64,000 nt of DNA from Leptospira haakeii (GCF_002812045.1 NZ_NPEG01000001.1:434001-498000); one strand, 5' to 3'. Shown: positions 1 through 9,956, numbered from the stretch's first letter. Numbers and translations are program-made. The notes: generated from the letters alone by a model not told the origin.

Positions 1-30
1 TCTAAAAAACCGAGATGTTGGTATAATTCC

Positions 31-1341
31 ATGAGGGAAATCAAAACCGTAACCGTTCTTGGCGCAAATGGGACAATGGGCGCCGGATCCGCAGCTATCG
101 TAGCAGCCTTCGGCAAAGCGAAAGTCCATATGTTGGCTCGTGACGTAAACAAGGCTAAAGAAGGGATCGAAAAAGCAATTTCTTCCATCAAAACGGACAC
201 TATCCGTCCTAGATTAATTCCTGGTTCTTATGACCAAGACCTGGAAAAAGCAGTCTCTGAATCCGATTGGGTTTTCGAGCTTGTTGCAGAAAGTTATGAA
301 GTAAAAGAACCGATCAATAAAAGGATCGCGAAAGCTCGTAAACCGGGCACAATCGTATCCACTGTTTCTTCCGGTCTCTCTATCGCTCGTCTAGCAGATG
401 CTTTCGACGAAGACGGTAAAAAACATTATTACGGAACTCACTTCTTCAACCCTCCGTATAAAATGATCCTTTGTGAATTAGTAACTCATGCAGGAAACGA
501 TAAGAAAGTTACTAAAAAACTAGGTGAATATCTGGATAAAACTCTAGGACGCGCTGTAGTTTATACGAATGATACTCCAGCATTCGCAGGTAACAGGATC
601 GGATTCCAGTTGATCAACGAAGCTGCTATCAAAGCGGAAGAATATTCAGACAAAGGTGGTATCGCACTTATCGACGCAATCATGAGCGGGTACACCGGAA
701 GAGCAATGGCTCCTTTGGATACTGCTGACTTTGTCGGTTTAGATGTTCACAAAGCAATCGTAGACAACCTCTATGAGATGACTAAAGATGCTGCACATTC
801 TACATTCAAACTTCCTGGTTATTTCCAAAAGTTAATCGATCGCGGAGATTTAGGAAGAAAGTCCGGACAAGGTCTTTACAAAATGACCAAAACTCCTGAC
901 GGTAAGAAAGAAAAATTATATTACGATGTAAAAGGTGACCTGTATGTTCCGGTCCCTAAATTTGATATTCCTTTTATCAAAGAAGCGAACCGCAGGATCG
1001 GCGAAGCTGATTATATCGGTGCAATGAATATCGTAAAAGAAGCGAAAGGTTTGGAAGCGGACATCGCTCGTTACTTCATCGCTCGTTATGTAAGCTACTC
1101 TCTCTCTCTCGTAGGAGAAGTTGTAGATACTAAAGAGATGACTGACCTTGCGATGGGAACCGGATTTAACTGGGCTCCTGCATCTGCATTCGTAGACTTC
1201 TTAGGCGGACCTAAGGAAACAATCAGTCTAATCACTAAAGCAAAACTTCCTGTTCCGGAAGTATTGGCAAAAGCGAAAGCGGGAAAACCTTTCTATCAAT
1301 TGAAAGATATTTTAGACGCTCGTTCTCTTTTTAAAGGATAA
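31..1341 (+). CDS. 3-hydroxyacyl-CoA dehydrogenase
   Basis: Oxidises 3-hydroxyacyl-CoA to 3-ketoacyl-CoA with NAD in fatty-acid beta-oxidation in the cytoplasm. The 436-residue protein opens with a Rossmann dinucleotide-binding loop GANGTMGAG (residues 11-19), one residue longer than the usual GxGxMG. It carries the family's catalytic-histidine motif HFFNPP (His137) and the [12 protein letters not shown] stretch near 182-193 that begins the C-terminal 3HCDH domain. It is longer than the roughly 290-residue Hbd enzymes but has no enoyl-CoA hydratase domain, so it is not a full FadB/FadJ. The thiolase gene follows 18 bases later, so the two probably form a beta-oxidation operon. No clear Shine-Dalgarno is visible before this ATG, and the upstream context lies outside the window. 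Confidence 0.93.
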   Translation: MREIKTVTVLGANGTMGAGSAAIVAAFGKAKVHMLARDVNKAKEGIEKAISSIKTDTIRPRLIPGSYDQDLEKAVSESDWVFELVAESYEVKEPINKRIAKARKPGTIVSTVSSGLSIARLADAFDEDGKKHYYGTHFFNPPYKMILCELVTHAGNDKKVTKKLGEYLDKTLGRAVVYTNDTPAFAGNRIGFQLINEAAIKAEEYSDKGGIALIDAIMSGYTGRAMAPLDTADFVGLDVHKAIVDNLYEMTKDAAHSTFKLPGYFQKLIDRGDLGRKSGQGLYKMTKTPDGKKEKLYYDVKGDLYVPVPKFDIPFIKEANRRIGEADYIGAMNIVKEAKGLEADIARYFIARYVSYSLSLVGEVVDTKEMTDLAMGTGFNWAPASAFVDFLGGPKETISLITKAKLPVPEVLAKAKAGKPFYQLKDILDARSLFKG

Positions 1342-1359
1342 TAAGGGAGGAAAGATTAC

Positions 1360-2625
1360 ATGAAAGATGCAGTTTACGTACTCGGCGGAGAGCAAACAGA
1401 CTTCCAACGTAACTGGACTAAAGAAGGAAAAACCTTCATGTCCTTGTTCAGGGAAGCCGTTCAAGACGGACTAGAAAAAGTCGGTCTTACTCCTGACGAA
1501 ATCAAAAAGTTAAACAAACAAAATCGTATCGGAGTTTTCGTAGGAAACTTTGACGCGGAACAATATGCAGTCCAAGGACACTTGGGAGCTTTCTTAACTG
1601 AAGTTGATCCTTGTTTCTTCGGAGTTCCAGGCGCTCGTTATGAAGCGGCTTGTGCTTCCGGATCTGTTGCTCTTGATGCAGCTCAAACCAAACTTCGCTC
1701 TAAAGATTATGATGTAGCGATTGTTGTTGGTATGGAAATCATGAAGACAGTTTCTTCTTCTGTTGGAGGAGACTTCCTAGGAACAGCAGCTTATTACGAC
1801 AAAGAAGCTAAGGGAGTTCAATTCCCATTCCCTAAACTTTTCGGAAAACTCGCAGACGTTCTTTTAGAGCGTTATAAGTTAGATGAAAAACGTTATATGG
1901 GAGCTCTTGCGGAAATTTCCAGGATTAATTACGCAAACGCTAAACGTAACCCTAAAGCTCAAACTCGCTCTTGGTTCATGAACAATGAACATGCAAATTC
2001 AAGAGGTGGAGAGTTCAATATGGCAGTGGGTGGACGCCTTGCAATCACCGACTGTTCTCAAGTAACTGACGGTGCTGCGTTAGTAGTTCTTGCTAATAAG
2101 AATTACGCAGAAGAGTTCGCTAAGAAAAAAGGAACTAAACTTTCTGCTTATCCTAAGATCAAAGGATGGGGACACAGAGTTGCTCCGATCACTTTCGAAG
2201 CAAAAGTTGCTGAATCTAAAGGTGACAAATGGGTTCTTCCTTGGACTCGCCAAACCGTTAAAGATGCATTCGATCGTTCCGGTCTGAACACTAAGGACAT
2301 CGATGTATTCGAAACTCATGACTGTTTCACTTCTTCCGAGTATGCAGCGATCTCCGCTTTCGGGATAACTCAACCAGGTAAGGAACACGAAGCAATCGAA
2401 GACGGAGTAATCGACTTCCACGGTAAAAAACCGATCAACCCATCCGGTGGACTTATCGGAGCGGGACACCCAGTAGGAGCTTCCGGTGTGAGAATGATGT
2501 TAGACATCTACAAACAAGTTACCGGAACTGCTGGTGATTACCAAGTAGAAGGCGCTAAAAACGGACTGATGCTCAATATTGGCGGATCAGCAACCACCAA
2601 TTACGTGTTCGTAGTCGGAAAATAA
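1360..2625 (+). CDS. thiolase family protein (SCP2-type acetyl-CoA acyltransferase)
   Basis: Predicted to cleave 3-ketoacyl-CoA with CoA, completing the cycle begun by the dehydrogenase just upstream. Of 421 residues, the acyl-accepting cysteine lies in YEAACASGS (Cys98). A HDCFTSSE motif near residue 320 and the [17 protein letters not shown] signature near 360-376 supply the catalytic histidines. This pattern, without the second cysteine motif of classic thiolases, matches the SCP2-like (sterol carrier protein X) branch. The start has a strong GGGAGG ribosome-binding site. A rho-independent terminator follows the stop. The chain length of the substrate cannot be told from sequence. Confidence 0.92.
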   Translation: MKDAVYVLGGEQTDFQRNWTKEGKTFMSLFREAVQDGLEKVGLTPDEIKKLNKQNRIGVFVGNFDAEQYAVQGHLGAFLTEVDPCFFGVPGARYEAACASGSVALDAAQTKLRSKDYDVAIVVGMEIMKTVSSSVGGDFLGTAAYYDKEAKGVQFPFPKLFGKLADVLLERYKLDEKRYMGALAEISRINYANAKRNPKAQTRSWFMNNEHANSRGGEFNMAVGGRLAITDCSQVTDGAALVVLANKNYAEEFAKKKGTKLSAYPKIKGWGHRVAPITFEAKVAESKGDKWVLPWTRQTVKDAFDRSGLNTKDIDVFETHDCFTSSEYAAISAFGITQPGKEHEAIEDGVIDFHGKKPINPSGGLIGAGHPVGASGVRMMLDIYKQVTGTAGDYQVEGAKNGLMLNIGGSATTNYVFVVGK

Positions 2626-2648
2626 ATTCTTTCTACAAAAAAGAATGG

Positions 2649-2673
2649 AAAAGCCCGGTATCCCCGGGCTTTT
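2649..2673 (+). terminator. rho-independent terminator after thiolase
   Basis: A perfect 10-bp stem AAAAGCCCGG / CCGGGCTTTT encloses a 5-base loop and ends in a T run. It lies 23 bases after the thiolase stop and probably ends the two-gene beta-oxidation transcript. Confidence 0.85.
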
Positions 2674-2680
2674 CGTTTAT

Positions 2681-3115
2681 ATGGGTTTACGCACGGCAAA
2701 AGATTGGAATCAATTCTTACTTAGGTTCTTCGTAGCTCTTGGAATTTGGGAAGTAGCCTCTGTTTCCCTTCGAACTTTATTATTCTCCACTTTTTATTTT
2801 GATCCAAATTTAAAGAACTTCTTCGTTCCAATGTCCCAAGTGTTTTGGATCGGACCTATCGTTGCGGATATTTTGGAAGTATTCTTCATTGGAATATTAG
2901 CATCTCTTGTTAGACCTGCATTACCTTACGGACTTTTAGGTGGGTTACTTACTGGGATTTGTTTTTCAATCGCTGCTTTTGTAGCGCCCGCTTTAGCAAT
3001 CTCTCAGTTTACAGGAGCCTTTCCCGTAAAATTGATTTGGCTTTGGGTATTCTACCAATCCGTTCTAAGTATATTAGCTTCTTTCGTTTTCACATTCACA
3101 AGCGAAGAAGATTAA
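2681..3115 (+). CDS. small integral membrane protein, unknown function
   Basis: I do not recognise this 144-residue protein. It is strongly hydrophobic with about four predicted membrane segments (near residues 12-30, 48-68, 76-102 and 112-136) and ends in an acidic SEED tail. An in-frame ATG exists 36 bases upstream at 2645, but starting there would put the thiolase terminator hairpin inside the reading frame, so I chose the ATG at 2681. Neither start has a convincing ribosome-binding site. A weak inverted repeat (AGTTCTG / CAGAACT near 3130-3150) follows the stop. No neighbour suggests a role. Confidence 0.65.
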   Translation: MGLRTAKDWNQFLLRFFVALGIWEVASVSLRTLLFSTFYFDPNLKNFFVPMSQVFWIGPIVADILEVFFIGILASLVRPALPYGLLGGLLTGICFSIAAFVAPALAISQFTGAFPVKLIWLWVFYQSVLSILASFVFTFTSEED

Positions 3116-3231
3116 CTGATCCAAAAATCAGTTCTGAATTTCCAGAACTTTGCCCAAATCCAAAAACACTGGGAGTAAATTGGGTCTAACCCGGGTCCAA
3201 TTTCCAAAAGGGAAACCTTTTCGGTTTTTGT

Positions 3232-3744
3232 ATGAAAACGATCCTTTGGGCTCTAATCTCATTGTTTATTTTTGTAAACCTTTCCGCGGGTCCAAAAGAT
3301 CAAAACGAAATTCAAAATATTCCCCTATATTCCTTAGATCTAGAAAGAAAAACATTATACCAAGAACTTAGCCAAATCCCTGACGAAGATCTGGTCATTC
3401 TGAATTTCACGAGTTCAGACTGCCCTCCTTGCAAAGAAGAAGTCCCAAATCTATTAGAATATTCTAAAAAATGGAACGGTTCTCATCCAAAAATAAAACT
3501 ACATCTTTGGATCGTTTTTGTGGGAGATGATCCGAGTTCCGTTTCTAAATTAGCGAACGAATTAGGCATCAAAAAACAAACTTCTTTATACTTCGATAGT
3601 CTGCAAACCAGCATGAGAATTTTAGAATTCCCTGGGACTCCTACAACCATGGTGGTCCAAAAGAAAAAGATCCTATTCAAAGAATATGGATACACCAAAG
3701 AAAACTGGTCCAAACTAATTTCCGTTCTGGAAAATAGGAGATAA
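3232..3744 (+). CDS. TlpA-like thioredoxin-fold protein, exported
   Basis: A 170-residue protein with an N-terminal signal peptide (MKTILWALISLFIFVNLSAG) and a thioredoxin fold whose redox site is CPPC at Cys64-Cys67 in SSDCPPCKEE. A cis-proline-like GTPTTMV segment lies near residue 130. It is likely a periplasmic thiol-disulfide reductase or a peroxiredoxin-like protein of the TlpA/ResA class, acting in extracytoplasmic disulfide handling or cytochrome maturation. The partner is unknown, as no cytochrome biogenesis gene is nearby. It lies 4 bases upstream of the ankyrin protein gene and may be cotranscribed with it. Confidence 0.8.
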   Translation: MKTILWALISLFIFVNLSAGPKDQNEIQNIPLYSLDLERKTLYQELSQIPDEDLVILNFTSSDCPPCKEEVPNLLEYSKKWNGSHPKIKLHLWIVFVGDDPSSVSKLANELGIKKQTSLYFDSLQTSMRILEFPGTPTTMVVQKKKILFKEYGYTKENWSKLISVLENRR

Positions 3745-3748
3745 TCTT

Positions 3749-6091
3749 TTGGAAAAGATTTCTGTAATGCCGCGGACCAATATAAAGGTTGACTATAACG
3801 AGAATGTCACTAGGCAATATCGGGTTGTCGGAACTCCTACAAGCAGTTACATATTTTTAAAAGTCATTTCAGTCTTTTTCCTTCTTCTTTTTTTATCAGG
3901 AGCTAAACAGGAACTTTTCTCTAAAGAAAACTCAGTCCAGAAAATCTATATTCATAAGATCAAATTAGAAAACGGAGTCCCAAAATATTTAGAAAGCAGA
4001 TTTAGGAACGGGATCATTAATTCTATATTAAAAAACTTTGAAGGAAAATTCAATATCGCCGATGATGATTCATTGGCGGCTCTTTTAAAACAAGTAGAAC
4101 TAAATCAAAAGTTAAACTGCAGCGACGAGATCTGTATGAAACAGATCGCAGACGCGATAGACGCAGATGAGTTAATTTCCGGTACAATCTTCCCTTCGAG
4201 CAAAGGTTATAAGATCAACTTAAGATCTCAAAAAAGAGATTCGGTTGCATTAACTTATACGATCAAAACTTCTTTCGATCTCGAATTTCCGGAATATCAA
4301 ATCGATTATTATTCTTCGGAGGCAGGACGCAAACTAATCGATCCAAGATATGCGATCAATTTTGCAGCCGCGTTTCCAGGAGCTGTGGAGAAGGTAGAAT
4401 TTCCCAGTTTTAAGGTCCAAAACGATAAAACTGGAGAGATCAATGTTCTAAATTTCAAAATAGAAGACCAAGGTGCTAAAAGTTTTATCGAAACTATCCG
4501 GCCGAAACTTTCCAAAGCGGATGATCTAGTAAAAGAAAAGCTCTATGAAAAATCCATCCCAGAATATGTGGATACTTTAAACGCTTTGGAGCAAAGGCTT
4601 TCAGATAGATCCAAAACGGAAATGTCGGACTATCTAAAGAATATCCGAGGCAAAATATCTAATTCTTATTTTCTAATATATAAGGATAAGTTTTCCGAAA
4701 TAGACTTATCTGCTCAGAAAGGAGGGGAGATTTCCTTTTTGAAAAAATTAAATGAACAATATAAGGATCTAAAGAAAGAATATACCACCAAAACACCTTC
4801 TTCCTTTAGAATATCTGAATTTGAAAAAGCGTTGGATGATCGAATCGAAAAACTGAATTTTCTGATCTTCGGACTCCAAGAAAAAGAAGGAGACAGACTT
4901 TATGCTGATTTTGATTTTACAGGCGCTATCTTAAATTATAGATCCGTTAGAAGTGAACTCATCAAATTAAAATCCGGACCAGAATCTTCCGCATTCAAAT
5001 CAAGAGTAGAAAGAAAGATCTTAACTTCCGAAACTACAGGAAGATCTTATTTACAAAGCAAACTTGCCGGGTTGTATCAAAATTTGGAAAAATCCTTTCT
5101 TGCTGAAGCATTAGAATCGGATCCGGATCGTCAAAAAAATTATATAGAAAAGATAGGAGAAGGTTTCAAACAGATCCTTGAAATTTTAGCAAGATCCGAA
5201 TTTGTCTCAGAAGAACAGATCAAATATTTCAATCATTTCCGGACCAAGGCGGCACCCCAGGTGGGTAAAAACCTATTCGATCAAGAAACTGCAAACCTTC
5301 TTCTGCATGAAGGGATTGATAAAAAATCCAAAACACAGGTGGATACCTGTATTAAGTTAGGAGCAAATCCGAATTCTATAAATTCTGATTCGGGTAAAAA
5401 CGCGGCACAAAGATTAGCGGAAAGTGATACTATCCTAATCAGTCCCGACTCTTTGAAAATTTTAAGAAATTCCATCAAAACCAATTCAAGTTTAGATTCG
5501 GACTTTTTCGAATCAGTTCGCCAAAGAAAAATAGATGATATCAATCGATTTGTATTAAAAGGATCAGACCCAAATACAAAAGATTATTTAGACAATACCC
5601 CTTTGCATAAGTCCGCTGGTTTTGGCTATTACGAAGTATCTTCATTTCTTTTACAGATTGGAGCAGAACTAAATTCCAAAAATGGAGAAGGGGAAACTCC
5701 TCTGCATAGAGCGGTTCTACATGGATTTTACGAACTATGTGTTTTGTTTTTAAGATCCGGAGCTGACCCAAATGTAACTCGAAATGACGGAATGACTCCT
5801 TTACATTTAGCTGTTCAATTTCCTGATATTACAAGATTACTTTTGCAAAGAGGGTCCGATCTGAACTTAAAGAATGACGAGGGCTGGACTCCCGTTCATA
5901 AAGCAGCGGAAAGCGGAGATCCCGAGTCTTTAAAACTTTTGATCCAAGCAGGTGCAAAAGTAAACGAAAAAGATAATATTGGTTGGACTCCTATGGACTG
6001 GGCAGTCCAAAAAAATCGGTATGAAAACCCGAATATAGTGAAGATCCTGAAAAAAGCAGGAGCGGAATGCCAGGTTAACTGCGTGGAGTAG
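3749..6091 (+). CDS. exported ankyrin-repeat protein with a CsgG/TolB-like N-terminal region
   Basis: A 780-residue protein. A hydrophobic segment (about residues 34-51) follows a short polar leader and probably acts as a signal or anchor. Residues near 105-160 include the pattern CSDEICMKQIADAIDADELISG, which recalls FlgO/CsgG/LpoB-type periplasmic domains. The middle (250-600) is lysine- and glutamate-rich and helical. The C-terminal 170 residues are five ankyrin repeats with recurring TPLH (or TPVH, TPMD) and GA(D/E/K)xN motifs. The TTG at 3749 lies 8 bases after GGAG and is the likely start. An ATG at 3767 lacks a ribosome-binding site. The partner bound by the ankyrin face is unknown. 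Confidence 0.75.
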   Translation: MEKISVMPRTNIKVDYNENVTRQYRVVGTPTSSYIFLKVISVFFLLLFLSGAKQELFSKENSVQKIYIHKIKLENGVPKYLESRFRNGIINSILKNFEGKFNIADDDSLAALLKQVELNQKLNCSDEICMKQIADAIDADELISGTIFPSSKGYKINLRSQKRDSVALTYTIKTSFDLEFPEYQIDYYSSEAGRKLIDPRYAINFAAAFPGAVEKVEFPSFKVQNDKTGEINVLNFKIEDQGAKSFIETIRPKLSKADDLVKEKLYEKSIPEYVDTLNALEQRLSDRSKTEMSDYLKNIRGKISNSYFLIYKDKFSEIDLSAQKGGEISFLKKLNEQYKDLKKEYTTKTPSSFRISEFEKALDDRIEKLNFLIFGLQEKEGDRLYADFDFTGAILNYRSVRSELIKLKSGPESSAFKSRVERKILTSETTGRSYLQSKLAGLYQNLEKSFLAEALESDPDRQKNYIEKIGEGFKQILEILARSEFVSEEQIKYFNHFRTKAAPQVGKNLFDQETANLLLHEGIDKKSKTQVDTCIKLGANPNSINSDSGKNAAQRLAESDTILISPDSLKILRNSIKTNSSLDSDFFESVRQRKIDDINRFVLKGSDPNTKDYLDNTPLHKSAGFGYYEVSSFLLQIGAELNSKNGEGETPLHRAVLHGFYELCVLFLRSGADPNVTRNDGMTPLHLAVQFPDITRLLLQRGSDLNLKNDEGWTPVHKAAESGDPESLKLLIQAGAKVNEKDNIGWTPMDWAVQKNRYENPNIVKILKKAGAECQVNCVE

Positions 6092-6094
6092 AAT

Positions 6095-7033
6095 ATGCGT
6101 ATTTGTAGATTTCGTTTCGAAAATAAAATCCTTTGGGGAATCGTCCGAAACGATCATCTCGTTCCGATCCAGGGAAATCATATTATAGATTTCTTAAATT
6201 TAGGAGGAAAGTCTCCAGAAACTAACGGAAATCCGATCGAAATCTCAAAAGTTGAAATTCTTTCTCCGATTACTTCTCCTTGTAATATCATCTGTCAGGG
6301 AAAAAATTACGCGCAACATATCATAGAAACCGGAATGAATCCTAAGGATAAGGATTATAACCTTTTTTTCACCAAGGCTTCCTCAAGTTTGACAAGTGCT
6401 ATAGGAGATATTATAAAACCTTCTTTCGTAAAACTTCTGGATTACGAAGCTGAGATGGTCTTGGTATTGAAAAAGGAAATCCTCAAAAAAACGATAATCA
6501 CGAAAGAGAATCTTCACGAGTATGTAGGGGCAATCACTCTAGCAAACGACGTATCTGCAAGAGATATACAAATTCCTCAAGGCCAATGGTTTAAAGGAAA
6601 AAGTTACCGAACCTTCTGCCCTATCGGCCCCTTTGTTCAACTTGTGGGAAAAGAAGATGTAACTAAAATCCCGAAATTAAGGATTTCCTTAAATGTGAAT
6701 GGAGAGTTACGACAAAATTCCACTTTAGATAAAATGATCTTTCCTCCGGAAGAAACTTTAACGGAGCTTTCGGAGATCATGGATCTTTTTCCGGGAGATA
6801 TCATCCTTACCGGGACTCCTTCCGGAGTTGCATTGAATGCTCCTGGTGGATTCATAAAAAGGATCGCTTCCTTCCTTTTTTCAGAAAAGAAACTTATGGA
6901 AATTTTTGTTAGAAAACAACTCTCGAGCCCTAAGTATCTTAAGGTAGGAGATAGGATCGAAGCAGAACTTAAAACGGAAGATGGAAGTTTGGATTTAGGG
7001 AAGATGAAATTAAAAGTCAAAGAAGAGAATTAA
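6095..7033 (+). CDS. fumarylacetoacetate hydrolase (FAH) family protein
   Basis: A 312-residue cytoplasmic metal-dependent hydrolase or decarboxylase of the FAH superfamily. Metal-ligand signatures are DYEAEM (Glu118 and Glu120) and the ANDVSARD region near residue 150. The substrate-loop motif LTGTPSGVA lies near 245. The N-terminal 60 residues form the small domain typical of bacterial 2-hydroxyhepta-2,4-diene-1,7-dioate isomerase or acylpyruvase relatives. The gene starts 3 bases after the ankyrin gene's stop, so it is probably cotranscribed. Substrates in this family (fumarylpyruvate, acylpyruvates, oxaloacetate) cannot be told apart by reading alone. Confidence 0.88.
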   Translation: MRICRFRFENKILWGIVRNDHLVPIQGNHIIDFLNLGGKSPETNGNPIEISKVEILSPITSPCNIICQGKNYAQHIIETGMNPKDKDYNLFFTKASSSLTSAIGDIIKPSFVKLLDYEAEMVLVLKKEILKKTIITKENLHEYVGAITLANDVSARDIQIPQGQWFKGKSYRTFCPIGPFVQLVGKEDVTKIPKLRISLNVNGELRQNSTLDKMIFPPEETLTELSEIMDLFPGDIILTGTPSGVALNAPGGFIKRIASFLFSEKKLMEIFVRKQLSSPKYLKVGDRIEAELKTEDGSLDLGKMKLKVKEEN

Positions 7034-7071
7034 TCTTCGCTAAAATTACTTTCATTGATTCTTTTCATTTC

Positions 7072-8421
7072 CTAATTCGGAAAATTTTTTCGAACCGCAT
7101 CCTTAGAAAGATTTCCTTCCTTATCCGTCCTGATCAATAGTGCATCGATATAGATTGCAGGCTTTCCTTTTGTATAAGCTACTATGATAAATCCATCCGG
7201 GACATTTAAGATACGATGTGCCAAATAAAGCCTTTTGGTTTGTTTTTTCTCCCAAATCTTTTTTCCTTCGGTGGAGAATTTCACCAATCGTAAAGGGCCT
7301 TCTCCATCTGCAGAAAGTGCCATAAAATCTTTGTCAGGAGTTTCTATAATATCAGTTAAGAACCCAAGTCCTTCTATTTTCTGGACGGTTTCCCAGATTA
7401 CATCTCCATTCTGATTTAGCTTCATAAGCCAAGTCTGAGTGTTTCTTGGACTTGGAGTTACTGCCCCAGCAAGAAGTAGATTCCCATCGGAAAGTGGAAT
7501 GATCCTGGACGCCCATTCTTCTATCCCTGATTTGCCATACAACTTTTTCCAAACGGGTTTACCATCCTCATCGATCCTATGTAGGATCACATCTTTTTGA
7601 GATTCCTTCCCCGATTGAATGCTTGTATTTTCGGAAAGTAAAACCCCTCCATCAGAAAATCCTAAACTAGTTTCGGGAAAGTTTTTGATATCTTTAAGCT
7701 GTTTTGCAAACTTTAAGTCCCCATCTTTGGAGAATCGAACGAATAAATATGCTGTCTCTATAGTGCTAGAGATTGAAGTAGTATTCCCTACTTTCGTTTC
7801 TTTTTCGATACGAGATTGAACGGAAACAATAGCAGTCCATTTTCCATTGGATAATTCGTGTAGATGATAGATCCCTACATCTGTTTCTCCACAGAATGAA
7901 TCACAAAAATCTTTTGGTAAGATATATTTGTCCCAAACTAGCTTACCGTCTGAATCGTATTTCATAAATATGAGTTGTTTCTTCTCAACGGAACCCATAG
8001 TTCCTATCGTTACAAATCCACCGTCGGAAGTTTCGCGAGTAAGTTTAGAAAGTACACTTTCATGGTTCAAAACGAATTGAGTGTATCCACCTAAGTCGAT
8101 TGGTTTAGTGGTGAACAAATATCTCCACCAAACAGGGCTTCCGTTTCCATCAATTTTAGTTGCCCAAGCATTAGAATATTTTCTATTCTCTGCGAGAGAA
8201 TTGGTATCAAGCCTGCTGCAATCATTTGCAGATCCAATGATAACGGAACTTCCATCTTTGAGCATCACGAAATGTCCCGGCAGATCTTCAGGACAATCTT
8301 TAGCTACCATGCCGCTGAATTGTTCTCCTCCCACAATCGTCTGCCAAAGGTTTGCAGTTTGAGACCAGATAGGAAAAGAGAAGAAGGATAATAAAATCAT
8401 TAAGAAGAAATGTCGTTTCAT
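7072..8421 (-). CDS. secreted propeller-like repeat protein, unknown function
   Basis: A 449-residue protein beginning with a signal peptide (MKRHFFLMILLSFFSFPIWSQ). The body contains about seven copies of a short motif, hydrophobic-x-D/N-x-x-G-x-x-x-W. Examples are KIDGNGSPVWW, KYDSDGKLVWD, RIDEDGKPVWK, KLNQNGDVIWE and KFSTEGKKIWE, spaced roughly 50-75 residues apart. That spacing is consistent with a beta-propeller like those annotated as PQQ-like or delta-60-repeat lipoproteins. The ATG at 8421 was chosen; a TTG four codons upstream is also possible. The gene is convergent with the FAH gene. No enzymatic motif is visible, and the function is unknown. Confidence 0.72.
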   Translation of the reverse strand: MKRHFFLMILLSFFSFPIWSQTANLWQTIVGGEQFSGMVAKDCPEDLPGHFVMLKDGSSVIIGSANDCSRLDTNSLAENRKYSNAWATKIDGNGSPVWWRYLFTTKPIDLGGYTQFVLNHESVLSKLTRETSDGGFVTIGTMGSVEKKQLIFMKYDSDGKLVWDKYILPKDFCDSFCGETDVGIYHLHELSNGKWTAIVSVQSRIEKETKVGNTTSISSTIETAYLFVRFSKDGDLKFAKQLKDIKNFPETSLGFSDGGVLLSENTSIQSGKESQKDVILHRIDEDGKPVWKKLYGKSGIEEWASRIIPLSDGNLLLAGAVTPSPRNTQTWLMKLNQNGDVIWETVQKIEGLGFLTDIIETPDKDFMALSADGEGPLRLVKFSTEGKKIWEKKQTKRLYLAHRILNVPDGFIIVAYTKGKPAIYIDALLIRTDKEGNLSKDAVRKNFPN

Positions 8422-8524
8422 CGGGCCATCCAAGAGGAAGCAAAAGATAGAGAATTTTCAGATTTTGTAAAGAATTTATTGCCTCTGCAGGAATTCCTAG
8501 ATATCCCCCAGGTTATATATCTAT

Positions 8525-9322
8525 TCAAGATTCCGGAATACTTTTAGAATACTCTTCCGGACTTTTACCCACCATTCTTTTGAAATCTTTTATAAAATGC
8601 GCCTGGTCAAAATATCCCAACTCCAATGCTAGCTCAACCCAGTCTGTGTCTTTGGTAATTCGATCTAAGATCTCGAACATTCTGAATCGATTGATTACCC
8701 ATTTAGGACCGACTCCCACATATTGATTGAATATCCTTTGTAAAGATCGTTTATTCATCCCGGAATATTGGACCATATCCTCTACTTTCAAGATAGATCT
8801 ATCATTGGAAACTTTTTCGGTCAGTTCATTGATCCATGTGATTGTTTCATCTTCTTCAGGAAGTCTTTCATATAAAAAGTTTTCCGCAAATTGTACAAGT
8901 TCGGATTCTGAATCTAATTCAAATACTTCTCTTTCTAACGGTTCTGTTGGAATTCCAAACACTTCTTCAATTCGAATTGTCTTATCGGTGATTTCTGATA
9001 ATGATCTTTTATAAAATGGGTAGAATGCACCAGGTTTAAACTTGATCCCGAATACTCTACCTTCTCCTTCTAATCTTTGCGCAAATCTGCCGCTAACCAC
9101 TCCGAAAATTTTGGTGTTATTCATTTCAAAAACCAAATGAACAGAAGGATGAGGAAGATTTTCTTGGACCATAGGTCCTGCTTCTCTCATGTCCCATCGA
9201 ACCGACCAATAATGTTCCACAAAAAAACTTAAACCCTTAGAAGGAGCAGTTCTAGTTAAACTCCAATTCTCCCCAGTTACGGATTTGATGATACCTTTAG
9301 GTTTGTTTAAGTCTGTTTTCAA
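8525..9322 (-). CDS. AraC-family transcriptional regulator
   Basis: A 265-residue protein whose last 100 residues form the two helix-turn-helix AraC DNA-binding domain. The second recognition helix lies in ELGYFDQAHFIKDFKRMVG, followed by the typical SPEEY. The N-terminal 150 residues (FFVEHYWSVRWD, HLVFEMNN, GVKFKPG-like GIKFKPGAFYPF) match the cupin-like DUF6597 sensor domain found in many one-component AraC regulators. The start is a TTG about 7 bases after AGGG. It is divergent from the SRPBCC gene at 9458 across 135 bases, and such neighbours are often regulator and target. The ligand is unknown. Confidence 0.86.
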   Translation of the reverse strand: MKTDLNKPKGIIKSVTGENWSLTRTAPSKGLSFFVEHYWSVRWDMREAGPMVQENLPHPSVHLVFEMNNTKIFGVVSGRFAQRLEGEGRVFGIKFKPGAFYPFYKRSLSEITDKTIRIEEVFGIPTEPLEREVFELDSESELVQFAENFLYERLPEEDETITWINELTEKVSNDRSILKVEDMVQYSGMNKRSLQRIFNQYVGVGPKWVINRFRMFEILDRITKDTDWVELALELGYFDQAHFIKDFKRMVGKSPEEYSKSIPES

Positions 9323-9457
9323 AATCGAACCCTGGATTTATTTCTTCCAAATTCTCCGCATTTGTCGCGTTTTTACAATCTTTTTGTTTAGTGCTCTGCT
9401 ATTGTTCTAATTACAAAAACGAAAGGAAGATCGATCGGATCAAACTTAGGAGACAAT

Positions 9458-9919
9458 ATGGAAATCAAATATGAAATTTATATAGCGGCCAAACCGGAAC
9501 TTGTTTGGAATATTCTAGTTTCAAAAGAAGAAAGTAGCAAAATTTTTCATGGATGTGGGATCGAATCCGATTTCAAAACGGGAAGTAATTACGCATACAT
9601 AGGCCCGGGACCTTCCGGGGACAAAACAGTTCATGTAGAAGGAAAAATTCTGGAAATTATTCCAAACAAAATTCTATCCATGACTCTTTTGGTGGGCTCA
9701 GTATATGGAGAACATTATAAAAACTTTGAGTCCAGAACGGTTTATACTTTGGAACCTTTTGGTAAATTAACCAGATTGAAGCTAGTGAATGATCAAATCA
9801 AAGAAGGTGATCCTTCTTATGAACGCTCTGCAGATGGAGGATGGGCGAGAGTTTTATCTTCTATCAAAAGTTTAGCGGAAACTGGAAAACCTTTAGAACT
9901 TCCAATGGGAGAAGATTAA
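9458..9919 (+). CDS. SRPBCC (START/Bet v1-like, AHSA1-type) ligand-binding protein
   Basis: A 153-residue cytoplasmic protein with the helix-grip fold signature of the SRPBCC superfamily. An N-terminal strand and helix (IYIAAKPELVWNILV) are followed by strands with VEGKILEIIPNKILSMTLL and RTVYTLEPFGKLTRLKLV, then a C-terminal helix (GWARVLSSIKSLAETG). Such proteins bind hydrophobic ligands in an internal cavity. A good AGGAGAC ribosome-binding site precedes the ATG. The divergent AraC gene is a candidate regulator. The ligand is unknown. Confidence 0.82.
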   Translation: MEIKYEIYIAAKPELVWNILVSKEESSKIFHGCGIESDFKTGSNYAYIGPGPSGDKTVHVEGKILEIIPNKILSMTLLVGSVYGEHYKNFESRTVYTLEPFGKLTRLKLVNDQIKEGDPSYERSADGGWARVLSSIKSLAETGKPLELPMGED

Positions 9920-9956
9920 TGAACTAGGTTTGGACAGGATTATAAAAATGGGGAAT

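Noticed and set aside
22..27. TATAAT just before the first start codon
   Set aside because: It lies 3 bases before the ATG, so transcription would start inside the coding region, and the -35 position falls at or beyond the window edge. Probably chance.
1101..1115. CT dinucleotide run as a possible phase-variable repeat
   Set aside because: It is only about five units, lies inside a conserved enzyme, and encodes plausible Ser-Leu residues.
2080..2469. 129-codon antisense open frame inside the thiolase gene
   Set aside because: It is fully contained in a clearly conserved enzyme gene and has no recognisable protein features.
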